A DNA stretch of 64,000 nucleotides. Origin: Tritonibacter litoralis (lineage in GTDB: Bacteria > Pseudomonadota > Alphaproteobacteria > Rhodobacterales > Rhodobacteraceae). Shown here piece after piece: positions 35,494 through 44,810 of this stretch. A program made the position numbers and the translations under genes. The number at the start of each line of letters is the position of its first letter. Position 1 is the stretch's first letter. Under the pieces are notes generated by a model. The model was given only the letters and a program-made list of their open reading frames with translations, was not told the origin of the DNA and did no database searches. Location of the stretch: assembly GCF_009496005.1 (NCBI RefSeq), contig NZ_WIBF01000011.1:1-64000 (forward strand). The letters are read 5' to 3'.

Positions 35494-35526
35494 GGTCTGT
35501 ATCTTGGAAAGCATAATGTGAATGGC

Positions 35527-35562
35527 TTCGCTGCGCAGCATCTGAAAATGCTGCGCAGCGAA
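35527..35562. promoter_or_regulatory. PhaR autoregulatory operator
   Basis: A 36-base inverted repeat with perfect 15-bp arms (TTCGCTGCGCAGCAT and its complement) around CTGAAA. Each arm contains the palindrome GCTGCGCAGC, centred 20 bases apart. Additional TGC half-sites follow (CTGCATCTGCAC). It is placed 85-120 bases before the phaR start. Confidence 0.75.
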
Positions 35563-35646
35563 ATCCAATTTCTGCATCTGCACGAGAGGCTTTCTTTTTT
35601 GCACATGCTCGCTTAGGGTTTTTAGACCATGCGCGGGGAGAACGAT

Positions 35647-36198
35647 ATGGCAGAACAGGAAAAACCGTTGCTGATCAAACGGTACGCAAGTCGCAGGCTT
35701 TATAACACCGAGACCAGCGACTACGTGACGTTGGAGGACATCGCAGGGTTTATTCGCGAAGGACGCGAAGTGCAGATTGTGGACCTGAAGACAGGGGATG
35801 ATCTGACACGTCAGTATCTGTTGCAGATTATAGCGGAACACGAAAGCCGTGGCGAAAATGTGCTGCCAGTGGATGTGTTGAATGATCTGGTGCGCAGTTA
35901 CATGGTGCCAGGCGGCGGGGTGATGCCGCATTTCCTGCAGTCGTCTTTTGATATGCTGCGCGAGAGCCAGGAAAAGATGATGGAGAACATGAGCGCCATC
36001 AATCCCATGGCGCAGATCCCAGGGTTTGAAGCGATGAAAGCCCAGCAGGAAGCGTTCCTGAAAGCGATGACGGGTGGCTTTTCCGGCGGCTGGACCGGAG
36101 GCGGTGCGCCAGAAGGCGGGGCTGCGGAAGAAGACGATCTGGACAAGATCAAACAACAGCTGGCAGAGCTGCAGGCGAAATTGTCAAAGCTCTCCTAA
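35647..36198 (+). CDS. phaR: PHA synthesis repressor PhaR
   Basis: A 183-residue DNA-binding repressor that also binds PHA granules. The N-terminal PHB_acc_N domain (about 8-70, LLIKRYASRRLYNTETSDYV) is the DNA-binding part, followed by the PHB_acc repeat region (about 75-115, DLTRQYLLQIIAEHES). The C-terminal tail is Gly-rich and ends in a short coiled coil. When PHA appears, the protein leaves its operators and phasin is made. The start at 35647 has GGGGAG 9 bases upstream; the frame begins 6 codons earlier. Confidence 0.95.
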   Translation: MAEQEKPLLIKRYASRRLYNTETSDYVTLEDIAGFIREGREVQIVDLKTGDDLTRQYLLQIIAEHESRGENVLPVDVLNDLVRSYMVPGGGVMPHFLQSSFDMLRESQEKMMENMSAINPMAQIPGFEAMKAQQEAFLKAMTGGFSGGWTGGGAPEGGAAEEDDLDKIKQQLAELQAKLSKLS

Positions 36199-36385
36199 AC
36201 CGCCTGGCGGTTTGTCCACACAGTTAACACAATAGGCAACCGCGGCGAGCTTCAGCTCGCCGCCACGCCCAACGCTTTGTGTGGCAGCTTGCTGCCATGT
36301 CAAAGGGGCGGGAGCTCCCGCCTGTTTATGGATGATCAGAGATCACCAACACAGTTGGGCCAAGCGCCGCGCGGATGCGCGGCGC
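36197..36385. repeat. Series of five perfect palindromes after phaR
   Basis: AAACCGCC/GGCGGTTT (36197-36213, overlapping the stop and likely the phaR terminator), GCGGCGAGCT/AGCTCGCCGC (36242-36263), TGGCAGC/GCTGCCA (36282-36297), GGCGGGAGCTCCCGCC (36307-36322), and GCGCCGCGC/GCGCGGCGC (36364-36385). They fill the gap to the convergent DegT-type gene. Confidence 0.75.
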
Positions 36386-36401
36386 GGGCGCGTGTTCTAG
36401 C

Positions 36402-37613
36402 TTAGGCTGCGGCCTTGTTCGCCAGCGTTTCGTCCATGGCCCCGGTCAGAACCGCAAGAATAGCGTCCAATTCGGGCCGTGTCAGACGAACCGGCAAACG
36501 CACGTCACAGGCGTTCATCAGCATGGCGCGGGTTTGGGGCAGCTCAGGCACATCGCCCATAAACTGCCAGTTCCAGAAGGCGCGGGCATTGTCGGTGGAG
36601 CGGCCAAAGATCTGGACCTTCACGCCGCGTGCGGCTGAGGCTTCGGAAAACGCCGCGATTTGTGCGTCCGACAAGCCCACCAGATTGAACTGGATGGAAT
36701 CCGGTGCCCGGCGTTCCGGTGCCAGGGGCGCGGGCACGTGAAACTGCGGATGGGCGTTCAACTGCTCTGCCATATAGTCGTGGTTGGCCAGCCCATCGGT
36801 CACCCGGCGCGCGAGTTCCGGGATCTGTGGGCGGATCACCACGGCCGACAGGTTTGACATGCGCAGGTTATAGAGCGGCAGCTGGTTTTGCCATGTGGCA
36901 AAGGCATCCGCCAGTTCCGGGTCGTTCTGGCCTTCGGGGCCTTTGTGTTTCTTCCAGTTGTGCTCATACGCGCCGGACATGATCACCGCGCGTGCCACCA
37001 GATCGGCGTCATCGGTGACCAGAATGCCGCCTTCGCCTGCGTTGATCATCTTGTAGCTTTGAAAAGAGAAACAGCCCACGCGCCCGATGGTGCCGATATT
37101 CTGGCCGTGCCAGGTGGTGCCCAGCGAATGCGCCGCGTCTTCGACCACGGGAATGCCGCGCGCATCACAGAGCGCCATGATCGCATCCATATCCGACGTA
37201 TGGCCGCGCATGTGGCTGATGATCACCGCTTGGATGGTCTGGTCCAGCTTGGCCTCAAAGTCCACCATGTTGATACGGTAATTGTCGGCCACTTCGCACA
37301 GGACTGGCACGCAATCGGCGTGAATGACGGATGACGGGACCGCAGCAAAGGTAAAGCCCGGGATCAGAACCCGTGCGTCGCGCGGCAGGCCAAGCGCTTT
37401 GAGCGACAGGAACAGCGCTGCGGAGCAGGAGGACACCGCCAGCGCGTATTTGGTGCCAAGAAGCTTGGCGAAATCCTGTTCAAGCAGGGTCACCGGCGCG
37501 TTTTCTGGCGCCGTATAGCGGAACAGATCCCCCGATTGCAGCAGCGCGTCAATCTCGGCGCGGGCGGCTTCTGGGATGGGTTCGGCCTCATGAACGTTGG
37601 GAATCTGCTGCAT
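36402..37613 (-). CDS. DegT/DnrJ/EryC1-family aminotransferase
   Basis: A 403-residue PLP enzyme of the sugar-aminotransferase family. The PLP lysine is K188 (SFQSYKMINAGEGG) with VVEDAAHSLG at about 156-165. Members form amino sugars for surface polysaccharides, but some act on small ketoacids or cyclitols. Here no polysaccharide genes are adjacent; the nearest upstream genes on the same strand are the amine-ligase operon 178 bases away. Substrate undetermined. Confidence 0.85.
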   Translation of the reverse strand: MQQIPNVHEAEPIPEAARAEIDALLQSGDLFRYTAPENAPVTLLEQDFAKLLGTKYALAVSSCSAALFLSLKALGLPRDARVLIPGFTFAAVPSSVIHADCVPVLCEVADNYRINMVDFEAKLDQTIQAVIISHMRGHTSDMDAIMALCDARGIPVVEDAAHSLGTTWHGQNIGTIGRVGCFSFQSYKMINAGEGGILVTDDADLVARAVIMSGAYEHNWKKHKGPEGQNDPELADAFATWQNQLPLYNLRMSNLSAVVIRPQIPELARRVTDGLANHDYMAEQLNAHPQFHVPAPLAPERRAPDSIQFNLVGLSDAQIAAFSEASAARGVKVQIFGRSTDNARAFWNWQFMGDVPELPQTRAMLMNACDVRLPVRLTRPELDAILAVLTGAMDETLANKAAA

Positions 37614-37790
37614 ATTTCAAAATCCTGAATTCAGTCTTTCAGAAATGTAAAACAATGGCGGGCGCAAGCCAAGTTAAAGCCGAACACCGCAGAGTGTTTG
37701 AGCGATTTTTTGCGGATCTGTTGCGAAAACACCCGCCGCAGCACCAGGAGAGGGCCGCGACGGGTGCGTAATTTGCAAAACCGTTACAAA

Positions 37791-39149
37791 TCAGACGTTC
37801 AGCAGGAGATGCTCACGCTCCCAGGGGGAAATCACCTGTAGGAATTCCTCATATTCGGCGCGTTTTACGATGGAGTAGACGCGGGCAAACTCTTCGCCCA
37901 GCACCTCACGCAGGTCATGGGCCGCATCAAAGAGGTCCAGCGCCTGGCCCATCACCTGTGGGATGTCACCATCCCCGTCATAGGCGTTGCCTTTAAACTG
38001 GCGGCGCGGGCGCTCTTCTTGGGTGAGGCCGAGATAGCCACAGGCCAGCGACAGCGCGATCCCAAGATAGGGGTTGCAATCCATGCCCGCGATGCGGTTT
38101 TCCACCCGCCGCGCGGCAGGGCCGGACAGGGGAATGCGAATGCCGGTGGTGCGGTTGTCGCGGGCCCATTCCAGATTGATCGGGGCTGCGTGTTCTTTGA
38201 CATAGCGACGATAGGAATTCACATAAGGTGCCATCACGGCGAGCCCTGCGGGCAGATGGGTCTGCAGCCCCGCGATAAAGTGATAAAACGCGTCTGTTTC
38301 GCCCCCTTGCGGGCCAGAGAAGATGTTTTCGCCGCTTTCCATATCAATCACCGAATGGTGGATATGCATGGCGCTGCCGGGTTCATCCGCGATGGGCTTG
38401 GCCATAAAGGTCGCAAAACAATTGTGGCGCAGCGCGGCTTCGCGGATCAGCCGTTTGAAGTAGAAGACCTCATCCGCCAGCTTGACTGGATCGCCGTGGC
38501 GCAGGTTGATCTCAAGCTGGCCCGCGCCGCCTTCTTGGGTGATCCCGTCAATCTCGAACCCTTGCGCTTCGGCAAAGTCATAGATGTCGTCGATCACCGG
38601 ACCAAATTCATCCACCGCTGTCATCGAGTAGGCCTGGCGCGCCGCAGCCGGGCGGCCGGAACGGCCCATCATCGGTTGGATCTCACGTCCCGGATCGGTG
38701 TTGCGCGCCACCAGATAGAATTCCATTTCCGGGGCAACCACGGGCTCCCAGCCTTTGGCGCGGTAAAGCTCGACCACCCGTTTCAACACGTTGCGCGGCG
38801 AATAGGGGATCGGCGCGCCGTCGCGATCAAAAGCGTCATGGATCACCTGCAACGTCCAGTCCCCGGTCCAGGGGGCGGCGGAAACGGTGGAGAAATCCGG
38901 GCGCAGGGTCATGTCTTTTTCGATCCAGCCATCCTCATCCGCGGCATCGGCCCAGTCGCCGGTTATGGTCTGGTAAAAGATGCTGTCGGGCAGATGAAAG
39001 TAATCCTGACGCGCGAATTTTGAGGCAGGCACCGCCTTGCCACGGGCGATGCCGGGCAGGTCCGAGATGATGCACTCCACCTCATCCAGGCGCTGATCGC
39101 CCAAATAAGCAATGGCGGTGTCGGGGCATTTGGCAATCCAATCGGCCAT
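37791..39149 (-). CDS. Glutamine-synthetase-like gamma-glutamyl-amine ligase
   Basis: A 452-residue enzyme of the glutamine synthetase superfamily, closer to PuuA-type gamma-glutamylpolyamine synthetases than to GlnA. It opens ECIISDLPGIARGKAVPASKF, has the ATP/metal motif EMEFYLV near 183 and the NRTTGIRIPL loop. Such enzymes ligate glutamate to an amine with ATP. The start overlaps the amidotransferase stop by one base (TAATG). The last gene of the transporter/ligase operon. Confidence 0.85.
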   Translation of the reverse strand: MADWIAKCPDTAIAYLGDQRLDEVECIISDLPGIARGKAVPASKFARQDYFHLPDSIFYQTITGDWADAADEDGWIEKDMTLRPDFSTVSAAPWTGDWTLQVIHDAFDRDGAPIPYSPRNVLKRVVELYRAKGWEPVVAPEMEFYLVARNTDPGREIQPMMGRSGRPAAARQAYSMTAVDEFGPVIDDIYDFAEAQGFEIDGITQEGGAGQLEINLRHGDPVKLADEVFYFKRLIREAALRHNCFATFMAKPIADEPGSAMHIHHSVIDMESGENIFSGPQGGETDAFYHFIAGLQTHLPAGLAVMAPYVNSYRRYVKEHAAPINLEWARDNRTTGIRIPLSGPAARRVENRIAGMDCNPYLGIALSLACGYLGLTQEERPRRQFKGNAYDGDGDIPQVMGQALDLFDAAHDLREVLGEEFARVYSIVKRAEYEEFLQVISPWEREHLLLNV

Positions 39150-39829
39150 TACGACCTCACTTTTTTAAAGAAGGCGGCGATGTAATCGGCGATCGCTGCG
39201 TTGTTGACGGGTTGGTCCAGGGTGGCGCTGGCGGCGGTCAGCTGTGCGTCGGGCACAACGCCCTGACCGCGGTATGTGATCAGCCCGTCGATAAAGCCTG
39301 CGTCAAACTCGGGGTGGGGCTGGATGGTCCAGATGGTATCGCCATAGGCCAGCATCGCGTTTTTGCAGAAATCGTTTTGACCAACCACCGTGGCCCCAGC
39401 GGGGCGTTCGACCACCTGATCCTGATGCCAGGCATTCAGCGCAATTGGCTTTCCGTCCAGCTCATATTCGGTGCGCCCGACGGCCCAGCCGCCATCAAAC
39501 TTCTCAACCCGTCCGCCCAGAGCCTGAGCGATGATTTGATGGCCAAAACAGACGCCCACCATGGGCAGCGCCTTGGCGTGGATGGCGCGGATCAGATCCT
39601 CCAGCGGGGGGATCCAGGGCAGATCTTCATATGCTCCGAATTTGGAGCCGGTGATCAGCCAGCCGTCCGCCGCATCCGGACCGGAGGGGAAGACGCCATC
39701 GAGAACCGGGTAATTGTCAAAGTCGAACCCATGCCCGGCCAGCAGGCGATAGAACATCTCGTCATAATTGCCGTGGCTTTGTTTCATCTCTTGCGGCGAG
39801 TGGCCGGTTTGCAAGATGCCGATTTTCAT
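39149..39829 (-). CDS. Class I glutamine amidotransferase-like hydrolase
   Basis: A 226-residue triad hydrolase: C94 in GVCFGHQIIAQAL and the histidine in IQPHPEFDAGF. The family includes GMP-synthase-like amidotransferases and gamma-glutamyl hydrolases. Placed between two gamma-glutamyl ligases it may remove glutamate after the amine has been oxidised, as PuuD does, although PuuD is a different subgroup. Reaction inferred. Confidence 0.82.
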   Translation of the reverse strand: MKIGILQTGHSPQEMKQSHGNYDEMFYRLLAGHGFDFDNYPVLDGVFPSGPDAADGWLITGSKFGAYEDLPWIPPLEDLIRAIHAKALPMVGVCFGHQIIAQALGGRVEKFDGGWAVGRTEYELDGKPIALNAWHQDQVVERPAGATVVGQNDFCKNAMLAYGDTIWTIQPHPEFDAGFIDGLITYRGQGVVPDAQLTAASATLDQPVNNAAIADYIAAFFKKVRS

Positions 39830-39873
39830 AGGTCACCAGATTTGATCAAAGGTTTTGGGGGTGTTGCGTCGTG

Positions 39874-41193
39874 TCATACCGCTTCGAGCAGCGTCTGCCA
39901 ATGGGAGGCTGTGGGCAGCTGAGCAAAGCTGCGCAGCTCCTGCCCTTTGGTCAGGGCCAGATTGGCGATGGTCTCTGTCGGCAGGATCCGGGCCATCAGC
40001 GAGTCCTGGGCGAACCAGGTGATGGCGGTTTCCCAATCGGGCGCAAGCTGCGGTGCATTGGCCACCTGATAGGCGTCGCCGCTGATGGGCGCCGGAGGCT
40101 GCATCTGATCCTCGATCCCGACAAGGGCCGCGCCCAGCACGGTGGCAAGCATCAGATAGGGGTTGATATCGCCACCTGCGGTGCGGTGTTCAATCCGGCG
40201 CGCCTTGGGCGAGCCACCGGGAATGCGCAGGGCAGCGGTGCGGTTTTCATAACCCCACAGGGCCGCGGTGGGCGCATGGGCGCCGGGCACCAGACGGGCA
40301 TAGGAATTGGCATGCGGGGCAAAGATCAACGTGCTGGCGGGCATCGCCACCAGACAGCCGGCCACCGCATGACGCAACAGATCCGTGCCGTGATCGCCGC
40401 CGTCGTCAAAGACATTCTGCCCGTCCTGATCCACAACCGAGAAATGCACATGCAGGCCATTCCCTGCCTCATCCGCATAGGGTTTGGCCATAAAACTGGC
40501 GGCGCAGCCGTGTTTGCGGGCGATGCCCCGCACCAGGGATTTGAACAGAACCGCATCATCTGCGGCGCGTAAAGCGTTCTGGTGGTTGAGGTTTACCTCA
40601 AACTGGCCCAAGCCGGATTCCGAAATCGCGGCCTGTGCGGGGATGCCCATGGCAGCACAGCCGTCGTAAAGCTCGGTGAAAAACGCATCAAACGCGTCCA
40701 GCTCAGCCAGCGACAGCACCTCTTGATGGGCCAAAGGCCGACCTGTGAGCGGGTTTGCCGGCGGGCAGGGCGCGTCATCGCTGTCGTCGATCAGACAGAA
40801 CTCCATTTCGGTGCCAGCCATGACCTGCCAGCCGCGCGCTGCAAAGCGGTCGAGCACGGCCACCAGCGCTTGACGGGGGTCACCCAGGAAGGGTTTGCCA
40901 TCCTCGTGATACATCATCATCGGGATCAAAGCTGTGGGCGCACCCAGCCAGGGCATTGGCACTGCGCCGCGATTGGTGGGCAACAATACGCCATCGGCAT
41001 CACCGCTTTCAAATACCAGCGGGCTGTCTTCGATGTCGCGGCCAAAGATGTCGACGTTCAATGCGGAAAAGGGCATGCGCACGCCGCCTGACTCCAGCTT
41101 GCCCGCTTGGGCGCTGGCCAGACGTTTGCCGCGCCAGATCCCGTTCAGATCAGCACAGGCGAGGCGGATTGTGGAGACATGGCTGAAGTCCAT
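39874..41193 (-). CDS. Glutamine-synthetase-like ligase, second copy
   Basis: A 439-residue paralogue of the ligase at 37791. It shares the ISDLxGxxRGK-like opening (ACADLNGIWRGKRLA), TEMEFCLI near 135 and the ENRTAALRIPGG loop. The two differ enough to have separate substrates or to form a mixed complex. It follows the transporter permease gene by about 95 bases on the same strand. Confidence 0.85.
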   Translation of the reverse strand: MDFSHVSTIRLACADLNGIWRGKRLASAQAGKLESGGVRMPFSALNVDIFGRDIEDSPLVFESGDADGVLLPTNRGAVPMPWLGAPTALIPMMMYHEDGKPFLGDPRQALVAVLDRFAARGWQVMAGTEMEFCLIDDSDDAPCPPANPLTGRPLAHQEVLSLAELDAFDAFFTELYDGCAAMGIPAQAAISESGLGQFEVNLNHQNALRAADDAVLFKSLVRGIARKHGCAASFMAKPYADEAGNGLHVHFSVVDQDGQNVFDDGGDHGTDLLRHAVAGCLVAMPASTLIFAPHANSYARLVPGAHAPTAALWGYENRTAALRIPGGSPKARRIEHRTAGGDINPYLMLATVLGAALVGIEDQMQPPAPISGDAYQVANAPQLAPDWETAITWFAQDSLMARILPTETIANLALTKGQELRSFAQLPTASHWQTLLEAV

Positions 41194-41287
41194 CGATCTA
41201 TCCCTTGTCTTTTTGCCCCAGCCTAACGGAGCAGGCCGGGGAAGGATAGTGTAATTTGATCAAATTATACCCGATGGCGGCGCTGCA

Positions 41288-42094
41288 TCACCGGATCAGG
41301 TTCAATCGCAAGCGCATGCGTGTTTTTTGCGCGTGGGGCAGATGTTTGTTCAGTCGGCGGTTCACGACCCCAAACAGCGAGATCACCACAAGTGTCAGCA
41401 GGATGAAGTAAAACGCCAGGATCGGATAAGGGACAAAGGGGTTGAACGTCTTGTCCGCAAAATAGCTGGCGTAGTACAGCGCGTCGCCCTGTTGCCGCCA
41501 GGCCGGAAAGCCCGAGAAGAACACCAGCGTGGTTGCGTGGAACAGAAAGATCGCCTCATTCGTATAAGAGGGCCAGGCCAGACGCAGCATGGTGGGCCAG
41601 ACGATCCGGCGGAAGCGGTTAAACCCTGTGATCCCATAAGCATCGGCCGCTTCCAGATCGTTTTTGGGAACCGAGCGCAGCGCGCCATAGAAGATCTCAG
41701 CCGAGTAGGCGGAGGTGTTCAGGAACAGCACAATCAACGCGCCCACGCCTGCTGCTGTAAAAGAGTCAAACAAGGGTGAGACGGATTTGAGGTTCAAAAA
41801 CACGAAATAGGCAAAGAAGAACTGGATAAACAGCGGCGAGCCCCGAAACAGAAAGATGAACCATTCCGCAGGGCGGCGGATCATGGGGTTAGCCGCGTTT
41901 TTGGCAAGGGCCAGAATATTGGCAAAGACAAAGCCAAAGATGATGGCCACAACGCCAAAGTAGATGTTCCACAGCATCCCCGAACCGATCAGGGTGAACT
42001 GGTCGCACAGCGTGTATTCCCCACGCGGCAGCAGGCGTTCGCCAAAGCCGATGGAGCGGAAAGCATAGGCCTGGATGGTCTCAAAACAGCTCAT
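41288..42094 (-). CDS. Polar amino acid ABC transporter permease (HisM type)
   Basis: A 268-residue inner-membrane subunit. The start at 42094 is 4 bases past the other permease stop; the upstream frame overlaps that gene and is rejected. The coupling motif is DLEAADAYGITGFNRFRRI (EAA loop). It would pair with the permease at 42099 to form the channel. Confidence 0.87.
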   Translation of the reverse strand: MSCFETIQAYAFRSIGFGERLLPRGEYTLCDQFTLIGSGMLWNIYFGVVAIIFGFVFANILALAKNAANPMIRRPAEWFIFLFRGSPLFIQFFFAYFVFLNLKSVSPLFDSFTAAGVGALIVLFLNTSAYSAEIFYGALRSVPKNDLEAADAYGITGFNRFRRIVWPTMLRLAWPSYTNEAIFLFHATTLVFFSGFPAWRQQGDALYYASYFADKTFNPFVPYPILAFYFILLTLVVISLFGVVNRRLNKHLPHAQKTRMRLRLNLIR

Positions 42095-42098
42095 GGGT

Positions 42099-42983
42099 TT
42101 ACCCTTCCGCTTTGCGCAGGGCTTCGCCCGCCATGGTGGCTTGACCGCGTGACAGGCGGGTGGTGATCCGTGCCAGCACAATTTCAGAGACTTTGGTAAA
42201 GCCGAGATAGAACACCAGAAGCACCAGGAAATACCACATGCGCCAGTCCCCATGGGGGTAGTCGGTAAAGCGCGCGTTTTTGGTGCCACCCAGCTCTCGC
42301 GCCCAATAGACGATGTCTTCGACCCCCAGCAGGAACAGCAGGGGCGTTGCCTTGATCAGCACCATCCACAGGTTGGACAGGCCCGGCAGCGCATAGACCC
42401 ACATCTGTGGCAGGAGCACGCGGCGAAACACCTGGCGCGGTGACATGCCATAGGCGGCGGCGGTTTCCAGCTGGGCATGGGGCACGGCCTTCATCGCGCC
42501 AAAGATCACATTGGCCGCAAAGGCGCCAAAAACGATGGCAAAGGTCAGAACGGCCAACCAGAACCCATAGATCTCATGGATCCATTGCGGGGCGGTGTTC
42601 AGCGGCATTTTGGCCAGATCACAGACCAGAAAATCACTGCCCTGGCGGATGGGCTCCTCCCAGTCCGGGCATTTGACCTTGTGCCGCAGCCATTCAATGC
42701 CCTGATCCAGAGCGATGACAAAAAACAGAAAAAACGCAATGTCCGGCACGCCGCGCACGATGGCGATATAGCCTTTGCCCAGCCAGCTGATCGGGGGCAC
42801 AGGCGCACGGGCCGCAATCGCGCCGCCAAGGCCAAACATCAACGCCGTGGGCGCGGTGACGGCCAGCAGCAGCAAGACGGTGCCAAAAGAGGCGTAAAAC
42901 GCCATATGCTTGCCCGTGGTCAGATAGCAGCTGAGCCAAGACAGCCCTTCCAGCGTCGAGGGGTCCGTACAATATGCGAACAT
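42099..42983 (-). CDS. Polar amino acid ABC transporter permease (HisQ type)
   Basis: A 294-residue membrane subunit with an EAA loop QLETAAAYGMSPRQVFRRV at about 170-188. Between the first helices it has a long hydrophilic insert (about 113-140, KVKCPDWEEPIRQGSD) that is unusual for HisQ proteins and faces the periplasm. Same operon as the ATPase and binding protein. Confidence 0.87.
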   Translation of the reverse strand: MFAYCTDPSTLEGLSWLSCYLTTGKHMAFYASFGTVLLLLAVTAPTALMFGLGGAIAARAPVPPISWLGKGYIAIVRGVPDIAFFLFFVIALDQGIEWLRHKVKCPDWEEPIRQGSDFLVCDLAKMPLNTAPQWIHEIYGFWLAVLTFAIVFGAFAANVIFGAMKAVPHAQLETAAAYGMSPRQVFRRVLLPQMWVYALPGLSNLWMVLIKATPLLFLLGVEDIVYWARELGGTKNARFTDYPHGDWRMWYFLVLLVFYLGFTKVSEIVLARITTRLSRGQATMAGEALRKAEG

Positions 42984-43111
42984 GAATTTCCTGTTTTCTT
43001 GGAGCGGGCCATATCAAATGGCCTGCGGGATCGTCTGACAATGGATGTCACAACAACCAATGTCAGGCCCGCGCGCAGGGGCAGGCCTGACAGATCCTAA
43101 GGCGGATCAGA

Positions 43112-43819
43112 TTACCACTGAGAAGAGACTTCCCATTTGGCGATCATTGTGTTGAGCGAGCCATCTTCCTTCATCGAGGTAATGGCTGCGTCAAATTTGG
43201 CGCGCAGCGCGTCGTCGGATTCGCGCAGACCAAGGCCCACACCACCGCCGATGGCTTCGGTGCGCTCCAGCATCACCAATTCGCCGTCAACAACGGTGTC
43301 CAGGAAGCTCTTGTCGGCCAGAACCGCATCGGCTTCGCCATTGCGCACGGCTGCGACGGTTTCTTCGGGGGTTGCAAATTCAACCACGGTCCAGCCCTGC
43401 TCGGCGATGAAGGCCGCCTGGATGGTGGTGGCCTGGGCTGCGATCACGCCGCCTTCCAGATCGACGTCTGCGGACAGCGCGACATAGGCAGATGGATCCG
43501 GCGGGGTGTACGCTTGGGTAAAGTCGATCACCTCTTCGCGCTCGTCGGTGATCGACATGCCTGCGATGATGGCGTCATAGTTACCCGAGGTCAGGTTCGG
43601 GATGATCGAATCCCATTCGTTGGTGACCCATTCACAGGTCAGCTCGGCGCGTTTGCACAGCTCGTCGCCCAGTTCGCGCTCGAACCCGTCAACTTCGCCC
43701 GCATCGTTGAGGAAGTTCCAAGGGGCATAGGCACCCTCGGTGCCCAGACGCACGGTGTCAGCAAAAGCCATAGTGCCGGCAACGGCAGCGATGGCAGTGC
43801 TCAGGATCAAAGATTTCAT
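43112..43819 (-). CDS. Polar amino acid/amine-binding periplasmic protein
   Basis: A 235-residue binding protein with a signal peptide (cleavage after MAFA, about residue 20). It starts VRLGTEGAYAPWNFLNDAGEVDGFERELGDEL, the PAAT/HisJ-type opening with the acidic specificity loop, and YDAIIAGMSITDEREEVIDF follows. Ligand cannot be set from sequence; basic amino acids or polyamine-like amines are plausible given the acidic pocket and the ligase neighbours. Confidence 0.87.
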   Translation of the reverse strand: MKSLILSTAIAAVAGTMAFADTVRLGTEGAYAPWNFLNDAGEVDGFERELGDELCKRAELTCEWVTNEWDSIIPNLTSGNYDAIIAGMSITDEREEVIDFTQAYTPPDPSAYVALSADVDLEGGVIAAQATTIQAAFIAEQGWTVVEFATPEETVAAVRNGEADAVLADKSFLDTVVDGELVMLERTEAIGGGVGLGLRESDDALRAKFDAAITSMKEDGSLNTMIAKWEVSSQW

Positions 43820-43853
43820 ATGTGTACTCCCAGATATTGTTTTCGCTATTGGG

Positions 43854-44630
43854 TTATCCGTGCCGGGTGGATTTCAAAAACCCCCGCAGCCGTTCGGATT
43901 GCGTGTTTGCAAAGACCTGATCCGGGATGCCTTCTTCCTCGATCAGACCTTGGTGCAAGAATACGATATGGGTTGAGATATCGGCGGCCATGTCCATGTC
44001 ATGGGTGACAATCAACATGGTGCGTCCTTCGCGGGCGAGGTCCTGGATCACTTTGATCACCTCTTGCTCCAGCTCAGGGTCCAGGGCCGATGTTGGTTCA
44101 TCAAACAAGAGCGCCTCAGGCTCCATGCAAAGCGCGCGCGCAATGGCGGCGCGCTGTTGCTGGCCACCGGAGAGCTGCGCGGGATAGACGTCGCATTTGT
44201 CGCCAATCCCCACTTTGTCGAGGTAATGGCGCGCCTTTTCTTCAACCTCGGCGCGGTCGCGGCCCATGACGGTCACCGGCGCTTCCATCACGTTTTCCAA
44301 AATGGTCATATGGGACCACAGGTTAAACTGCTGAAACACCATCGACAGGTTGGTACGGATACGGGTGACCTGTTTAGAATCTGCCGGGCGGCGGCTGGCA
44401 CCGGACCCGGCCCATTTGATCGGCTCACCCTTGAACAGGATCTCACCCTGCTGGCTGTCTTCCAGCAGGTTGCAACACCGCAGCAAGGTCGATTTCCCCG
44501 AGCCCGATGATCCAATCAATGAAATCACATCGCCCCGGTTGGCACATACATCGACGCCTTTGATCACCTCCAAATCGCCATAGGATTTATGTAGGCCGCG
44601 AATTTCGAGAACAGGAGGTGTTTCGGTCAA
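43854..44630 (-). CDS. Polar amino acid ABC transporter ATP-binding protein
   Basis: A 258-residue ATPase with Walker A GSSGSGKST, signature LSGGQQQRAAIARAL, Walker B ALLFDEPTSALDP and the H-loop VTHDM. It is HisP/GlnQ-like. It is the first gene of the minus-strand operon that continues with binding protein, two permeases, two ligases and an amidotransferase (down to 37791). Confidence 0.92.
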   Translation of the reverse strand: MTETPPVLEIRGLHKSYGDLEVIKGVDVCANRGDVISLIGSSGSGKSTLLRCCNLLEDSQQGEILFKGEPIKWAGSGASRRPADSKQVTRIRTNLSMVFQQFNLWSHMTILENVMEAPVTVMGRDRAEVEEKARHYLDKVGIGDKCDVYPAQLSGGQQQRAAIARALCMEPEALLFDEPTSALDPELEQEVIKVIQDLAREGRTMLIVTHDMDMAADISTHIVFLHQGLIEEEGIPDQVFANTQSERLRGFLKSTRHG

Positions 44631-44744
44631 TTTCTGTGGATCCCCGTGGTGTCAATTCCGACTAATTGGACAAAAAATCCGTAAGAACGCAACCGGGAAA
44701 CCGGGGACAAGCGGGCGCGTGGAAGCAAATTCCTGAGATAAACC

Positions 44745-44765
44745 CCTCAAATCCGCAATTTGAGG
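44745..44765 (-). terminator. Possible terminator of the terB pair
   Basis: CCTCAAAT and ATTTGAGG pair around CCGCA. On the minus strand GGTTTATCT follows. It is 46 bases past the second TerB stop. Confidence 0.5.
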
Positions 44766-44810
44766 CACCGCGGTCCGGCATTGACGTTACGTCGCGTTCG
44801 CCAAGGGTGT

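Noticed and set aside
34753-36156. 467-codon minus-strand frame opposite nitroreductase and phaR
   Set aside because: It runs through the PhaR operator and two conserved genes on the other strand.
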